Source of the DNA: Channallabes apus
Lineage: Eukaryota; Chordata; Actinopteri; Siluriformes; Clariidae
Direction of reading: 5' to 3'
Length of the DNA: 64,000 bases
Assembly: GCA_030522415.1 (NCBI GenBank)
Contig: CM060107.1
Location: 21,550,071 to 21,614,070 of the forward strand
The position numbers were made by a program, and so were the translations under genes. The notes under the pieces are model-generated. The model ran no database searches. It was given only the letters and a program-made list of their open reading frames with translations, and was not told the DNA's origin. Shown piece after piece: positions 15,211 to 26,057 of this stretch. Positions within the stretch are counted from its first letter, which is position 1. Every line of letters starts with the position of its first letter.

Positions 15211-16832
15211 CAGTGGTGTGAAAAACTATTTGTCCCCCTCCTGATTTCTTATTCTTTTGCATGTTTGTCACACAAGATGTTTCTGATCATCAAACACATT
15301 TAACTATTAGTCAAAGATAACACAAGTAAACACAAAATGCAGTTTTTAAATGAGGGGTTTTATTATTTAGGGAGAAAAAAAATCCAAACCTACATGGCCC
15401 TGTGTGAAAAAGTAATTGCCCCCTTAACCTAATAACTGGTTGGGCCACCCTTAGCAGCAATAACTGCAATCAAGCGTTTGCGATAACTTGCAACGAGTCT
15501 TTTACAGTGCTCTGGAGGAATTTTGGCCCACTCATCTTTGCAGAATTGTAATTCAGCTTTATTTGAGGGTTTTCTAGCATGAACCGCCTTTTTAAGGTCA
15601 TGCCACAACATCTCAATAGGATTCAGGTCAGGACTTTGACTAGGCCACTCCAAAGTCTTCATTTTGTTTTTCTTCAGCCATTCAGAGGTGGATTTGCTGG
15701 TGTGTTTTGGGTCATTGTCCTGCTGCAGCACCCAAGATCGCTTCAGCTTGAGTTGACAAACAGATGGCCGGACATTCTCCTTCAGGATTTTTTGGTAGAC
15801 AGTAGAATTCATGGTTCCATCTACAGTATCACAGCAAGCCTTCCAGGTCCTGAAGCAGCAAAACAACCCCAGACCATCACACTACCACCATCATATTTTA
15901 CTGTTGGTATGATGTTCTTTTTCTGAAATGCTGTGTTACTTTTACGCCAGATGTAACGGGACACGCACCTTCCAAAAAGTTCAACTTTTGTCTCATCGGT
16001 CCACAAGGTATTTTCCCAAAAGTCTTGGCAATCATTGAGATGTTTTTTAGCAAAATTGAGACGAGCTTTAATGTTCTTTTTGCTTAAAAGTGGTTTGCGC
16101 CTTGGAAATCTGCCATGCAGGCCGTTTTTGCCCAGTCTCTTTCTTATGGTGGAGTCATGAACACTGACCTTAATTGAGGCAAGTGAGGCCTGCAGTTCTT
16201 TAGATGTTGTCCTGGGGTCTTTTGTGGCCTCTCGGATGAGTTGTCTCTGCGCACTTGGGGTAATTTTGGTCGGCCGGCCACTCCTGGGAAGGTTCACCAC
16301 TGTTCCATGTTTTTGCCATTTGTGGATAATGGCTCTCACTGTGGTTTGCTGGAGTCCCAAAGCTTTAGAAATGGCTTTATAACCTTTACCAGACTGATAG
16401 ATCTCAATTACGTTTGTTCTCATTTGTTCCTGAATTTCTTTGGATCTTGGCATGATGTCTAGCTTTTGAGGTGCTTTTGGTCTACTTCTCTGTGTCAGGT
16501 AGCTCCTATTTAAGTGATTTCTTGATTGAAACAGGTGTGGCAGTAATCAGGCCTGGGGGTGACTACAGAAATTGAACTCAGGTGTGATAAACCACAGTTA
16601 AGTTATTTTTTAACAAGGGGGGCAATCACTTTTTCACACAGGGCCATGTAGATTTGGAGTTTTTTTTCTCCCTTAATAACGTAAACCTTCATTTAAAAAC
16701 GGCATTTTGTGTTCAATTGTGTTATCTTTGACTAATAGTTAACGGTTTCTGATGAGCAGAAACATTTAAGTGTGACAAACATGCAAAAGAATAAGAAATC
16801 AGGAAGGGGACAAATAGTTTTTCACACCACTG
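15211..16832 (-). mobile_element. nearly complete Tc1 transposon
   Basis: The 1,622-bp element starts CAGTGGTGTGAAAAACTATT and ends with its reverse complement, flanked by TA on both sides (15209-15210 and 16833-16834). The terminal inverted repeats are about 215 bp each (15211-15426 and 16615-16832) and end with the CATGGCCCTGTGTGAAAAAG motif, so the element has the long-IR layout of Tc1 elements. It carries the frameshifted transposase described separately. Near-intact structure suggests a fairly recent insertion compared with its neighbours. Confidence 0.9.
15429..16453 (-). pseudogene. Tc1 transposase, frameshifted
   Basis: The DDE transposase would cut and paste the element. The first frame (15821-16453) starts MPRSKEIQEQMRTNVIEIYQ, includes the paired-type helix-turn-helix with the GRPTKI linker (about residue 60) and the first catalytic Asp in LWTDETKVELF. 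It stops after ASGPGRLAVIL. The second frame (15429-15866) continues with VDGTMNSTVYQKILKENVRP, the second Asp in QQDNDPKHTS and the Glu in SPDLNPIEMLW, consistent with DD34E spacing, and ends PTSY. The frames join near 15840, where a short insertion of a few bases shifts the reading frame and creates a TAG. Otherwise full-length; inactive as it stands. Confidence 0.88.
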
Positions 16833-16842
16833 TATATATACA

Positions 16843-16952
16843 GGTCCTTCTAAAAAAATTTGCATATTGTGATAAAGTTCATTATTTTCTGTAATGTACT
16901 GATAAACATTAGACTTTCATATATTTTAGATTTATTACACACAACTGAGGCG
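16843..16952. mobile_element. Tc1-like element end fragment (second family)
   Basis: CAGGTCCTTCTAAAAAAATT and GCATATTGTGATAAAGTTCA mark the end of another fish Tc1 family, beginning only 10 bp right of the complete Tc1 element. About 110 bp remain. Confidence 0.55.
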
Positions 16953-17025
16953 GCTTGATTGTGTAAAGCTGTTTTGCGACAATGACAATTGTTAAAAGCG
17001 CTATACAAATTGAATTGAATTGTGG
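16953..17025 (+). mobile_element. LINE 3' tail
   Basis: TGTAAAGCTGTTTTGCGACA and the GTTAAAAGCGCTATACAAAT motif with a short ATTGA repeat: the extreme 3' end of the same LINE family seen elsewhere in the window. Confidence 0.6.
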
Positions 17026-17261
17026 TGAATGATGCTGGTAAAGTGTTTCCCCTCCACATTATAAATTAGGGTACTTTATCTTTAAATTGACTCTTTATAT
17101 TGTTCTATGTGATTCATGGATCATAAAGTTGTAATGTAAATATTTCAAGTGTAGTAGGAGCACTACTTAAATTTTTATTTGTTTGGTTTTGTGTTGTGTT
17201 AATGCTGTATTGTATTTCCTTTATAATTGTTTCATGTGGTGTTCTTTTGGGAGTATTAATA

Positions 17262-18290
17262 CAGTTGCAAGAAAAAGTATGTGAACCCTTTGGGATTACG
17301 TGGAGTTTGCATGAATTGGTCATAAAATGCGCTCTAAGTCACAACAATAGAAAGACACAGTCTGCTTAAAATAATACTACGCAAACATTATGTTTTCATG
17401 TTTTTATTAAACATAGCATGTAAACATTCACAGTGCAGGGTGGAAAAAGTATGTGAACCCCTAGCCTAATGACTTCTCCAAGAGCTAATTGGAGCCAAGG
17501 AGTGAGCCAACCTTGAGTCCAATCAGTGTGATGATATTGGATGTGTTGGTGAAAGCTGTCCTGCCCTTTAAAAACACACACACACACACACACACACCAG
17601 TTTTGGGTTACTGGTTTCAAGAAGCACTGTCTGATGTGAACCATGCCTTGCAGAAAGAGCTCTAAGAAGACCAACAATCAAGAATTGTTGACTTGCATGA
17701 AGCTGGAAAGGTCCTGTAAAGATGACTGCAAGAGCACAGCGCAGAATGCTTAATGAGGTAAAGAAGAATCCTGAATCCTGAGTGTCAGCTAAAGACTTAC
17801 AGAAAACATTAAACAAGAATGGAGTACATGAGAGGACACCACAGAGGAAGCCACTGCTATCCAAAAAAATGTTTATACAAAAAAATATTGCAGCATGTTT
17901 AAAGTTTGCAAAAGATCACCTGGATGTTCCATAGCACTACTGGCAAAATATTCTGTGGAAGGATGAAACCAAAATTGAGTTATTTGAAAAAAGGCACAGC
18001 ACACTAACATCAAAAGCACGTCCCCATTGTAAAACATGGCAGAGGGAACATGAAGGTTTTGCGCTGCTTTGCTGCCTCAGGGCCTGGACGGATTGTTGTC
18101 ATTGATGGAAAAATTAATTCCAGAGTTTATCAAGACATTTTGCAGGAAAACGTAAGACCATCTGTCCGCCAACTGAAGCACCGCAGAGGATGGGTGATGC
18201 AACAGGACAATGATCCAAAGCATACAAGTAATTCAACAAAAGAAAATACGCCTTCTGGAGTGGCCCAAGCAGAGTCCTGACCCCTGATTG
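17262..18290 (+). mobile_element. degenerate Tc1-like transposon
   Basis: Begins with the terminus CAGTTGCAAGAAAAAGTATG and repeats GGAAAAAGTATGTGAACCCC near 17440, as in direct repeats inside Tc1 TIRs. Transposase text follows in broken frames from about 17640. The last part (18050-18280) reads FAASGPGRIVVIDGKINS and QQDNDPKHTSNSTKE, covering the second catalytic Asp, before a truncation. The right end is lost into a SINE. A (CA)n tract interrupts the left part at 17574-17597. Confidence 0.7.
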
Positions 18291-18291
18291 T

Positions 18292-18500
18292 CATTCACAC
18301 ACTACGGGCAATTTGGGAAAACCAATTAGCTAACCAGCATGTCTTTGTGCTGTGCGAGGAAACCAGGGTACCTGGAGGAAACCCACCAACACAGGGAGAA
18401 CATGCAAACTCTATGCACACAAACCCGAGGCGGGAATCAAACCCTGACCCTAGAGGTGCAAGGTGACAATGCTAACCACTTAGCCACCATGCCACCAATA
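18292..18500 (-). repeat. tRNA-derived SINE (reverse)
   Basis: Contains, in reverse order, GGAAACCCACCAACACAGGG, a B-box region GGGAATCAAACCC and the A-box region GCTAACCACTTAGCCACC. It is the same SINE family as 57274-57585, missing the distal half of its body. Confidence 0.7.
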
Positions 18501-18776
18501 TTTTATTACTATTAATAATAATATATTATTATCATTATTTATATTTAAAAGTATTTAGTTTAAGAATATGGTAATGAAATGATAATTTCATGTTTATAAT
18601 TATAATTTAAAGAGAATCTTTTAAATTTAATAAGCCTTATTTTTAGATTGTTTAAAAATACCAGTTTGTGTTTTCCACCCATCTTCAAGCTCAATTATGA
18701 AGTTGCATTGTAAGGAAACAAAACAACTTCTATAAAAAGGAGAAAAGAAGAGTGTGTTGTCCTGACCATCCTTTCA

Positions 18777-18849
18777 GAAACACCCTGTGACCCTGGGTTC
18801 ATCACTGAGGATGTGTCCAAGCTGCACCACGAAGGTGTTTCTTATAACC
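18777..18849 (+). repeat. 5' direct repeat of the RLE LINE
   Basis: The 73 bp from GAAACACCCTGTGACC to TTCTTATAACC match 22369-22441 base for base by eye. The repeat precedes the 5' region of the retrotransposon. It could be a partial upstream unit from a tandem copy, or an exceptionally long target-site duplication. Confidence 0.8.
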
Positions 18850-21800
18850 GTTTTTCTGGCATAGCCAGTGACATCCAGGAAAGGCTGGATGACGACTACG
18901 AATAGTGTAGTGACGGCTGGAGAGACAGTGGACAGCTCGGAGAGACGGCAATCGGGGCAGCGAGGGTTAGCACCCCAAGCTGCAGCTCCCGTGAGGGAGC
19001 ACCCAACTAAGCTACAGAAAGCCCCAATGAAATATACCCCCAGGGGTGCCCGAGAGGGGGGGAGGATGAGCACCCCACACGGACGGACCTTCTGGTGCAG
19101 GACATGAGCAATGGATTAACGACGATGAGAGTATCTTGTAAGTGTGGCAAAAGCTGCAAGAACCTGAAAGGTCTGAAGATCCATCAGACGAAGATGGGCT
19201 GTATGAGGAGGGAGCAAGCTGAACAACGCACAGAGGCAGTGCATAGCAAGGCCCCTGGTGAGACGGAGGAGGAGCAGGACCCGGAGTCAATCCACAGTGT
19301 TCAGAACCTCCAAGCTCAGCGTGCTCCACCCAACAATCCATCTGAACATCGCAGGGTCTTGTGGCCAGCGGCACACAAGGAGATTGAGTGGAGCCAGTTC
19401 GACGAAGACGTTAATGGTGCCTTGGAAGCATCATCACAAGGGAGTGTGGATCAGCAGCTCCAAACGATGTGCACTTTCATCATCTGCATCGGTGCTGAGC
19501 GGTTTGGTATCAAACAGCCAAAGGCCAAAACTACAGCCTTGAGTCAGGAGAGACTTGAAGTCCCTGAGACAACGTTTTAAGAAGGCGAGCGAGGAAGAAA
19601 AGCCCGCCCTGGCTGAGCTCAGGGTCATCCTCAGGAAAAAGCTCATCTCCCTACGTCGTGCAGAGTGGCACAGGAGGAAGGGTAGAGAGAGGGCCCGCAA
19701 GCGCACTGCCATCATAGCCAACCCTTTCGGGTTTACGAAGAAGCTGCTTGGGCAGAAGCGGAGTGGAACCCTCATGTGCCTAGAAGATGACATCAACCGC
19801 CATCTCTCTGAAACATACAGCGACCGGCAGAGGGAGGAAGACCTGGGCCCCTGCAGAGAACTAATTTCACCACCACTAACATCCAGCCAATTCAACATCA
19901 AAGAGCCAACGCTGGCAGAGGTCAAAAATACGGTCAGGGCTGCACGGTCCAGTGCAGCACCAGGCCCGAGCGGCGTGCCATATAAAGTGTATAAGCATTG
20001 CCCAAGACTTCTGCAGAGGCTGTGGAGAATCATCAGGGTAGTATGGCGGAGAGGCAGGGTAGCCAAGCAGTGGAGGTATGCTGAAGGTGTCTGGATACCA
20101 AAGGAGGAGAACGCAAGTGACATCTCGCAGTTCCGTACCATCTCACTGCTTAGCGTAGAGGGCAAGATATTCTTCAAGATTCTTGCCAATCGCATGACCG
20201 ATTTCCTCCTGAGGAATTCCTACATTGATACTAGCGTACAGAAGGGAGGGGTCCCAGGCTGCGTTGAACACACTGGAGTGGTAACCCAGCTGATCCGAGA
20301 GGCTAGAGAGAGTCGAGGAGATTTGTCAGTCATATGGTTGGATCTGGCAAATGCCTACGGATCAATTCCTCACAAGCTGGTGACAAAAGCCTTGACGATG
20401 CACTATGTTCCGCAGAAGATCACAGATCTCATACAGGACTATTACAGTAGTTTTAGTATGACATTTACATCTGGATCTATAACATCAGCATGGCACCGCC
20501 TAGAAAAAGGCATCATCACTGGTTGTACAGTACCATATCAGTGACGCCGTTTGCTCTAGCGATGACCATGCTTGTCAAGGCGGCAGAAGTGGAATGCAGA
20601 GGGCCCCTCTCCAGATCTGGCACCCGCCAACCACCAATCAGAGCCTTTATGGATGACTTAACAGTCACAGCAACATCAGTGCCAGGGTGTCGCTGGCTCC
20701 TTAAAGGTCTAGAAAGATTAACATCTTGGGCGACAATGACATTCAAGCCAGCGAAATGCCGGTCCCTTGTGTTGAGGAAGGGGAGAGTTGAGGACAAATT
20801 CCGCTTCTACATGAATGGTCTCCAAATACCATCATTGACGGAGAAGCCGGTGAAGAGCTTGGGGACTTTGAAAGACACAGTAGCAATCCAGGCTATGCAC
20901 GCAGAGCTGAAAACCTGGCTTGAAGCAGTGGACAGGGCAGGCCTTCCCGGGAAATTTAAAGCCTGGATATATCAGCATGGCATTCTGCCAAGGCTTTTGT
21001 GGCCACTGTTGATGTACCAGGTCCCAATAACAACGGTGGAGACCCTGGAGAGAAGCATCAGCCAGTTCCTGCGCAGGTGGCTGGGCCTGCCGAAGAGCCT
21101 GAGCTGCATTGCCCTGTATGGGCACACCAACAAACTCCAGCTCCCGTTCTCAGGCCTTACAGAGGAATTCAAAGTAACAAGAGCTAGGGAGGTGTTACTG
21201 TACAGAGACTCATCCGACACCAGAGTCTCCTCTGCAGGCATAGAGGTCAGGACTGGAAGGAAGTGGAGGGCGCAGGAGGCAGTCCAGCGGGCAGAGGCAA
21301 GGTTGCGGCATGGTGTGCTAGTAGGGTCTGTGGCAATTGGGCGAGCAGGACTCGGCTGCCATAATATGCCGCGCTATGACAGAGCGCAGGGGAGGGACAG
21401 ACGGCAGATGATTCAGGGTGAGGTCAGAGCAGAGGTGGAAGAGGAGCGGCGTAGTAAAATGGTGGCTATGCGTCAGCAGGGAGCGTGGACCAATTGGGAA
21501 CATGCACAGACTCGGAAAATCACCTGGCCAGAACTTTGGAGGTCAGAGCCAGCAAGACTCAAGTTTCTGATCCAGTCAGTGTATGATGTCCTACCGAGCC
21601 CAGCCAATTTGCATTGCTGGGGGCTAGTGGAAGTACCATCTTGTCCTTTGTGCCCTGCAAGAGGGTCGCTGGAGCACATCTTGAGCTGCTGCCCGAAAGC
21701 ACTGGGAGAGGGGAGGTACAGATGGCGCCACGACCAGGTGCTGAAGGCAGTAGCTGACACCATATGTACCGGAATCCAGCAAAGCAAGCATCAGCCCCGA

Positions 21801-22368
21801 GTAAGACCAAATATTGTTTTCGTCAGGGCTGGGGAGAAGCCTCAGTCACAGCCAAAGGTCCCAGCTGGTCTGCTATCTACAGCAGGTGACTGGTAGCTGA
21901 AGGTGGACCTGGGGAGGCATCTGAAGGTTCCAGACCACATTACCAGCACAACACTCAGACCAGACATGGTCCTAACATCGGAGAGTACAAAGCAAGTGGT
22001 GCTACTGGAACTCACAGTCCCCTGGGAAGACCGGATTGAGGAAGCTTTTGAGCGGAAAAAGGCGAAGTATCTGGAACTGGTGGAGGACTGCAGGCGGAAG
22101 GGGTGGAGGGCTCGCTGTGAGCCAATTGAGGTTGGCTGCAGAGGATTCCCAGGACAGAGCTTGCACCGAGCACTCAGGCTGCTTGGAATCAAAGGTGCTC
22201 AAGAAAGGAAAGCCACCAGAAACATCTGCGAGGCAGCGGAGAAAGCCTCTAGGTGGCTGTGGATCAAAAGGGGCGACGCATGGCTTAGTGCGCTGCTTGG
22301 ACACAAGTCGGGGTTTGATCATCCCCGGCTGGGTCGCTCAGGTGAGGGTGTCTGATGATCAAAGACCC
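18850..22368 (+). mobile_element. non-LTR retrotransposon of the R2/R4/HERO type (restriction-like endonuclease), damaged
   Basis: Single-ORF LINE whose C-terminal endonuclease is of PD-(D/E)XK type rather than APE type. Order along the plus strand: a Pro/Ala-rich leader (18868-19107), a zinc finger, the reverse transcriptase, a CCHC-type finger and the endonuclease. It has higher GC and a coding look unlike its surroundings. I place it nearest the HERO elements of fish from memory of their zinc-finger/RT/RLE layout; R4 or another RLE clade is possible. Confidence 0.8.
19095..22355 (+). pseudogene. RLE LINE polyprotein: zinc finger, reverse transcriptase, endonuclease
   Basis: Four frame pieces make up the gene. 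19095-19580 holds the DNA-binding finger CKCGKSCKNLKGLKIHQTKM. 19555-20544 holds RT fingers and palm (APGPSGVPYKVYK, IWLDLANAYGSIPH, GIITGCT). 20490-21896 holds the catalytic box AFMDDLTVTATS, the thumb and the CCHC finger CPLCPARGSLEHILSCC. 21903-22355 holds the nuclease core RPDMVL...LLELTVPWEDR...KYLELVE. Frameshifts lie near 19555 and 20537, and a TAG at 21894-21896 interrupts the frame between GDW and LKVDLG. The element encodes no working protein as it stands. RT would copy its RNA at a nick made by the endonuclease. Confidence 0.85.
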
Positions 22369-22441
22369 GAAACACCCTGTGACCCTGGGTTCATCACTGA
22401 GGATGTGTCCAAGCTGCACCACGAAGGTGTTTCTTATAACC
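22369..22441 (+). repeat. 3' direct repeat of the RLE LINE
   Basis: Second copy of the 73-bp sequence at 18777-18849, directly after the LINE 3' region (TGATGATCAAAGACCC). It is followed by non-matching sequence starting AGGTTTTC. Confidence 0.8.
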
Positions 22442-23332
22442 AGGTTTTCAAGCTTGGGCAGGAATAAATTTACATAACTTGACAGTGTGGATTGCTAAAC
22501 TATTGTTCACTTGAAAATATGGATTATATTAGACAGATTTAAGGTACATAATAATTGGATGTTTATCTTTTAGAGCAAAGCTTTAAATGACAACCTATGT
22601 GTAAAGACCATAAAAAGCCTTTCAGATGGTGGTGAAAACTGCCCAATAAACCACTGGCATTCATCCAGTGGGGGGTCATGATCAAAGATGCCTCTCACGC
22701 TAATCATGGACTATTCACCCTTCTCCCATTTCAGCAGTCATGACAGGTATCGCGGCACCCATACAGACTAAAAACGAGCTTTTTCCCTGTAGCTGTTATA
22801 GCTGATCATGGCATAATTACTATATTACTGCACTGTCCATAATTTAGGCTATAATACTTTGACATAGATATCCATATAATGTACGTACGTATATACTCTA
22901 GGGTAGCATATGATCTTCTTGACATGTCTTCACCTTTGCACAATTATTGTTTGCAAAGATACAGTATATGGCATATTACTGCATATATCCTATCTATAAT
23001 ACGAGTTGCACCTGCTGTAACATAAGACACTCACACCCCTGCAGGTTTGACCTCCATTATCTTGTTATTCTACATTTGTTGTTTATTGTAAAACAAAATC
23101 ATAATAAAAAACATGCATGCACTTCTGGTTAGATTCTGACTGAGTTTCTCTGACAGAGTTCACAGAATCTAAACTAATCCAACCTACTCTACTTACTTAT
23201 TCAGTAATTGTCGTCAATACCACTTTATCCTGAGATAGTCACCTAATTTGGTCTCTTATGATTTGGTACAGTTGTGTTGGTAATTTATGTTGTTGCATGT
23301 ACAGTACATGCCTAATCTTCATGTCTTTGACA
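22442..23332. other. no gene seen
   Basis: AT-rich sequence with no exon, domain or clear repeat boundary. Confidence 0.5.
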
Positions 23333-23955
23333 GGTGAGGAACTCCAGGAAACTGGAGTACCCAGAGGAAACCCATCAAGCACGGAGAGAACATGCAATCT
23401 TCGTGCACGCAGAAGCGGGAATCAAAAGAACACTCTTAAGGTGCAAGGTGACAGTGTTAACCTCTAAGCCAATAAGCTCCCTTACTCCCTCACTGTCTAT
23501 ACCGCTTTATCCTGTATTCAGGGTTGCGGGGGGCCTGGAGTGTATCCCAGGGGACTTAGGGCAAAAGGCTGGGTACACCCTGGACAGGTTGCCAATCCAT
23601 CACAATGCAAACACATACACACTCACTCACTTATTCAAACACTATGGGCAATTCCTATCCATCCATCCAGGATCCTCTGTGTTCCAACTAGGGGCTGTGG
23701 AGGCCAGTGTATTTATTTATATGTGTGGTAGGACCTCCAGTCAACATTCACACACACATTGACACACTACAGGCAATTCAGGAAAGCTAATTAGGCTAAC
23801 CTGCATGTCTTTGGACTGTGGGAGGAAACCGGGGTACCCGGAGGAAACCCACCAAGCACAGGGAGAACATGCACTCCATGCAGGCGGGAATTAAACCCAG
23901 GAATTAAACCTGCACCCTGGAGATGAAAGGTGACGGTGTTACCACTAAGCCTTAA
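23333..23955 (-). repeat. two reverse-oriented SINE copies in tandem
   Basis: The first (23333-23471) has GGAAACCCATCAAGCACGG, AGCGGGAATC and AACCTCTAAGCC. The second (about 23490-23955) has the body end CTATACCGCTTTATCCTG, then CACCCTGGACAGG, then GGAAACCGGGGTACCCGG and the A-box side GTTACCACTAAGCC. The second copy is interrupted around 23650-23750 by unrelated sequence. Family as at 57274. Confidence 0.65.
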
Positions 23956-24189
23956 TCTACAGCTTAACAACAACAACACTTCTGGTTCCAAAAGGTGTGC
24001 ACTTGAGGGTACAATCCCTGCATAACTGTTTACCACAAAAAAAAACGTTGCAAAGTGCATGGATCATGCACTATAAAAACCAAATTATCCCGAGTACCAA
24101 ACTACGTTCACTTTTAATTTTCTAATTCTTTCCGAATCTCAAATTTTCCCGTATCGTATATATAACCCATGCCCTGTTCAGGCTAAGGG

Positions 24190-24432
24190 TGTGGGAGTAA
24201 TTATCTCATGCCTAAAGGAGTGTACTTTGAAAGAGAGTAAGGGCGCTGCTCGTGGCTCGGACACGCCCACCACCGATGACGCTCAGCGGCTAGGAAGCTT
24301 GTCGCTGATTTGCTGTCTCCCGGAGAGCGTGATGACGGCTCGGCCAATCAGAGAGCGGGATGTTTTGAGGCCAGTTTTTTTTTTTGCACCTTCTCAGTTT
24401 GTTAACAGCGTGAGCACGGCCTGAAGCCTGAG
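24190..24432 (+). promoter_or_regulatory. nap1l4: nap1l4 promoter and untranslated exon 1
   Basis: A CpG-rich block (GGGCGCTGCTCGTGGCTCGG, GATGACGCTCAGCGG, GATGACGGCTCGG) holds a CCAAT box (GGCCAATCAG, 24341-24350) and two ATGACG CRE-like elements. No TATA box. A strong splice donor GAG|GTAAGTC has its last exon base at 24432. The first coding exon 1.6 kb downstream has an acceptor upstream of its ATG, so a noncoding first exon is required here. Exact start site unknown, probably 24370-24410. Confidence 0.65.
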
Positions 24433-25213
24433 GTAAGTCAAATGCCATCATTTATTAGCCTGTACGTATTCGAGCCTAAATAAATTGCAGATATAAATAG
24501 CTGTTATTTAGAGTGTGAAGCTGTTTGGGTGCATAGTGGAGAAAGAGAGAGCAGTCTCTGTTTCACACGCTGTCACACAATCAGGCGGCGTGTGTGCTCC
24601 ATGTGGGACTCTCTCTGTCTCTCCCACATGGAGACTCTCTCTCTCTCTCTCTCGGGCTTTAACTGCATTAAGAGCATAAGTGAGATGCTGGAATAACTCC
24701 ACTCTAGAAAACTTTTCCTTCATGTCCTGAGTTGAGTAACCCCAAGGACAGGTGCTTGTATAAATGGCTGGACACTGCTCAGTCATCCTCTTCGCCATGT
24801 TGTGCGATTGCTTAATTGTGTTTAATATTAATCACTTGTTGTAGTTGTGTATCTAGTGATCTGATCAGTGTGTCGGGCCTGGTGCTGTCCGTTGTGCTAA
24901 GTGACAAACGATTGAATCCCACGTGGTGGAAAAGTAGCCTGCGGGTTTGATTGACAGCTCCTTTTGGTCCTGTTGGTCAGTCAAATGATACAGAACAAGT
25001 GATTCTGCTATTATTATTATTTTAAAAGTCCTTTCTTGGATATTTTACTGTTCCATTCAAAAGTTTGTGATCAGTACTGTTTGTGTGTGCATGATTTATA
25101 GGTGTACTATTCTTTTACTTGTGCAGTTGTTGTATTGCATCCATAGCAAAAGTGTAATATTACACTAAGTATATTAGCAATAAAATCATCATGCATACTA
25201 TGTGTCATTAAGG

Positions 25214-25430
25214 GCATTGGTGGCTCAGTGGTAGGTCTCCTGCCTGCCATGTGAAAGGCCTGGGTTCAATTCCCTGACATGGATGCAGTGCCAGTCCCAG
25301 GCCCGGATAAATTGGTAGAGTTGCGTCAGGAAGAACATCAGGCGTAAAACCTGTGCCAAGTTTTGTGTGGATCGGATGGTCCGCTCTGGTGATCCCTCGA
25401 TGAGGGAGCACTTGAAAGACCAACAACTAT
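25214..25430 (+). repeat. SINE with tRNA-Gly-like head
   Basis: The first 70 bp (GCATTGGTGGCTCAGTGGTA, CCTGCCTGCCATG, GGGTTCAATTCC) resemble tRNA-Gly(GCC). A body typical of fish SINEs follows (AGGAAGAACATCAGGCGTAA, GATCGGATGGTCCGCTC-like text, GAAAGACCAACAACTA). The head cannot fold as a proper tRNA at its acceptor stem, so it is a SINE and not a tRNA gene. It lies in nap1l4 intron 1. Confidence 0.75.
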
Positions 25431-26057
25431 ATTTGTCCTTAAATAACGTTTTACGTGAATGTTAGCTTGCAGGTAGTGCTACAATATGATTTTTATTTTA
25501 TCTTAACCAAACCTGTGATGCTCGAAATCAAAAACATATAAATCTGCTACTCTGACATACCTGAGTTACTTGTTACATTTGAGCCGTAATCCCATGAAGT
25601 ATCTTATTCTGATCTGTTTACCAGTAATGCATTGAGTATAATTGTTAGGTTGTGCCCGGGCATTCTCTCAGCTCTACAAACAATTCTCCCTGCAATTAGA
25701 ATAGACTTCCTATTTATTTGTTCCATGTACTAACAAGTAAGCCAGGTTTCATATTAGAAAGTGAAGTACCTTTCCCAGATGAGCCTGTCGAGATGCTGGA
25801 TAAACCTGCTGAACTAGTAGATAAGTAGGCTTTCGTATCATGGTGTCGGGATTCACACCTGGGTGTGTGAACGCAGGCCTTTGCCCTCTCTCATTTTATG
25901 CTGCTGAAAGTGCGAAAAAGAAAGGAACTCGTATCTTTTAAACGACTTTTATCAGCAATGGATCATTTCGGCTCTGGATTAAGTTAAAACGAGTTGAAGA
26001 CTAGATTCTAAACATAACCTTTCTTATTGCTTTTCCTACAGCTGAAAGGCATCTGTG

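Noticed and set aside
19434..20195. 253-codon minus-strand open frame
   Set aside because: Antisense shadow of the LINE coding region; the opposite strand carries all recognisable RT and zinc-finger motifs.
25214..25286. tRNA-Gly gene
   Set aside because: The acceptor-stem side is not paired and a SINE body follows directly; it is the head of a SINE.
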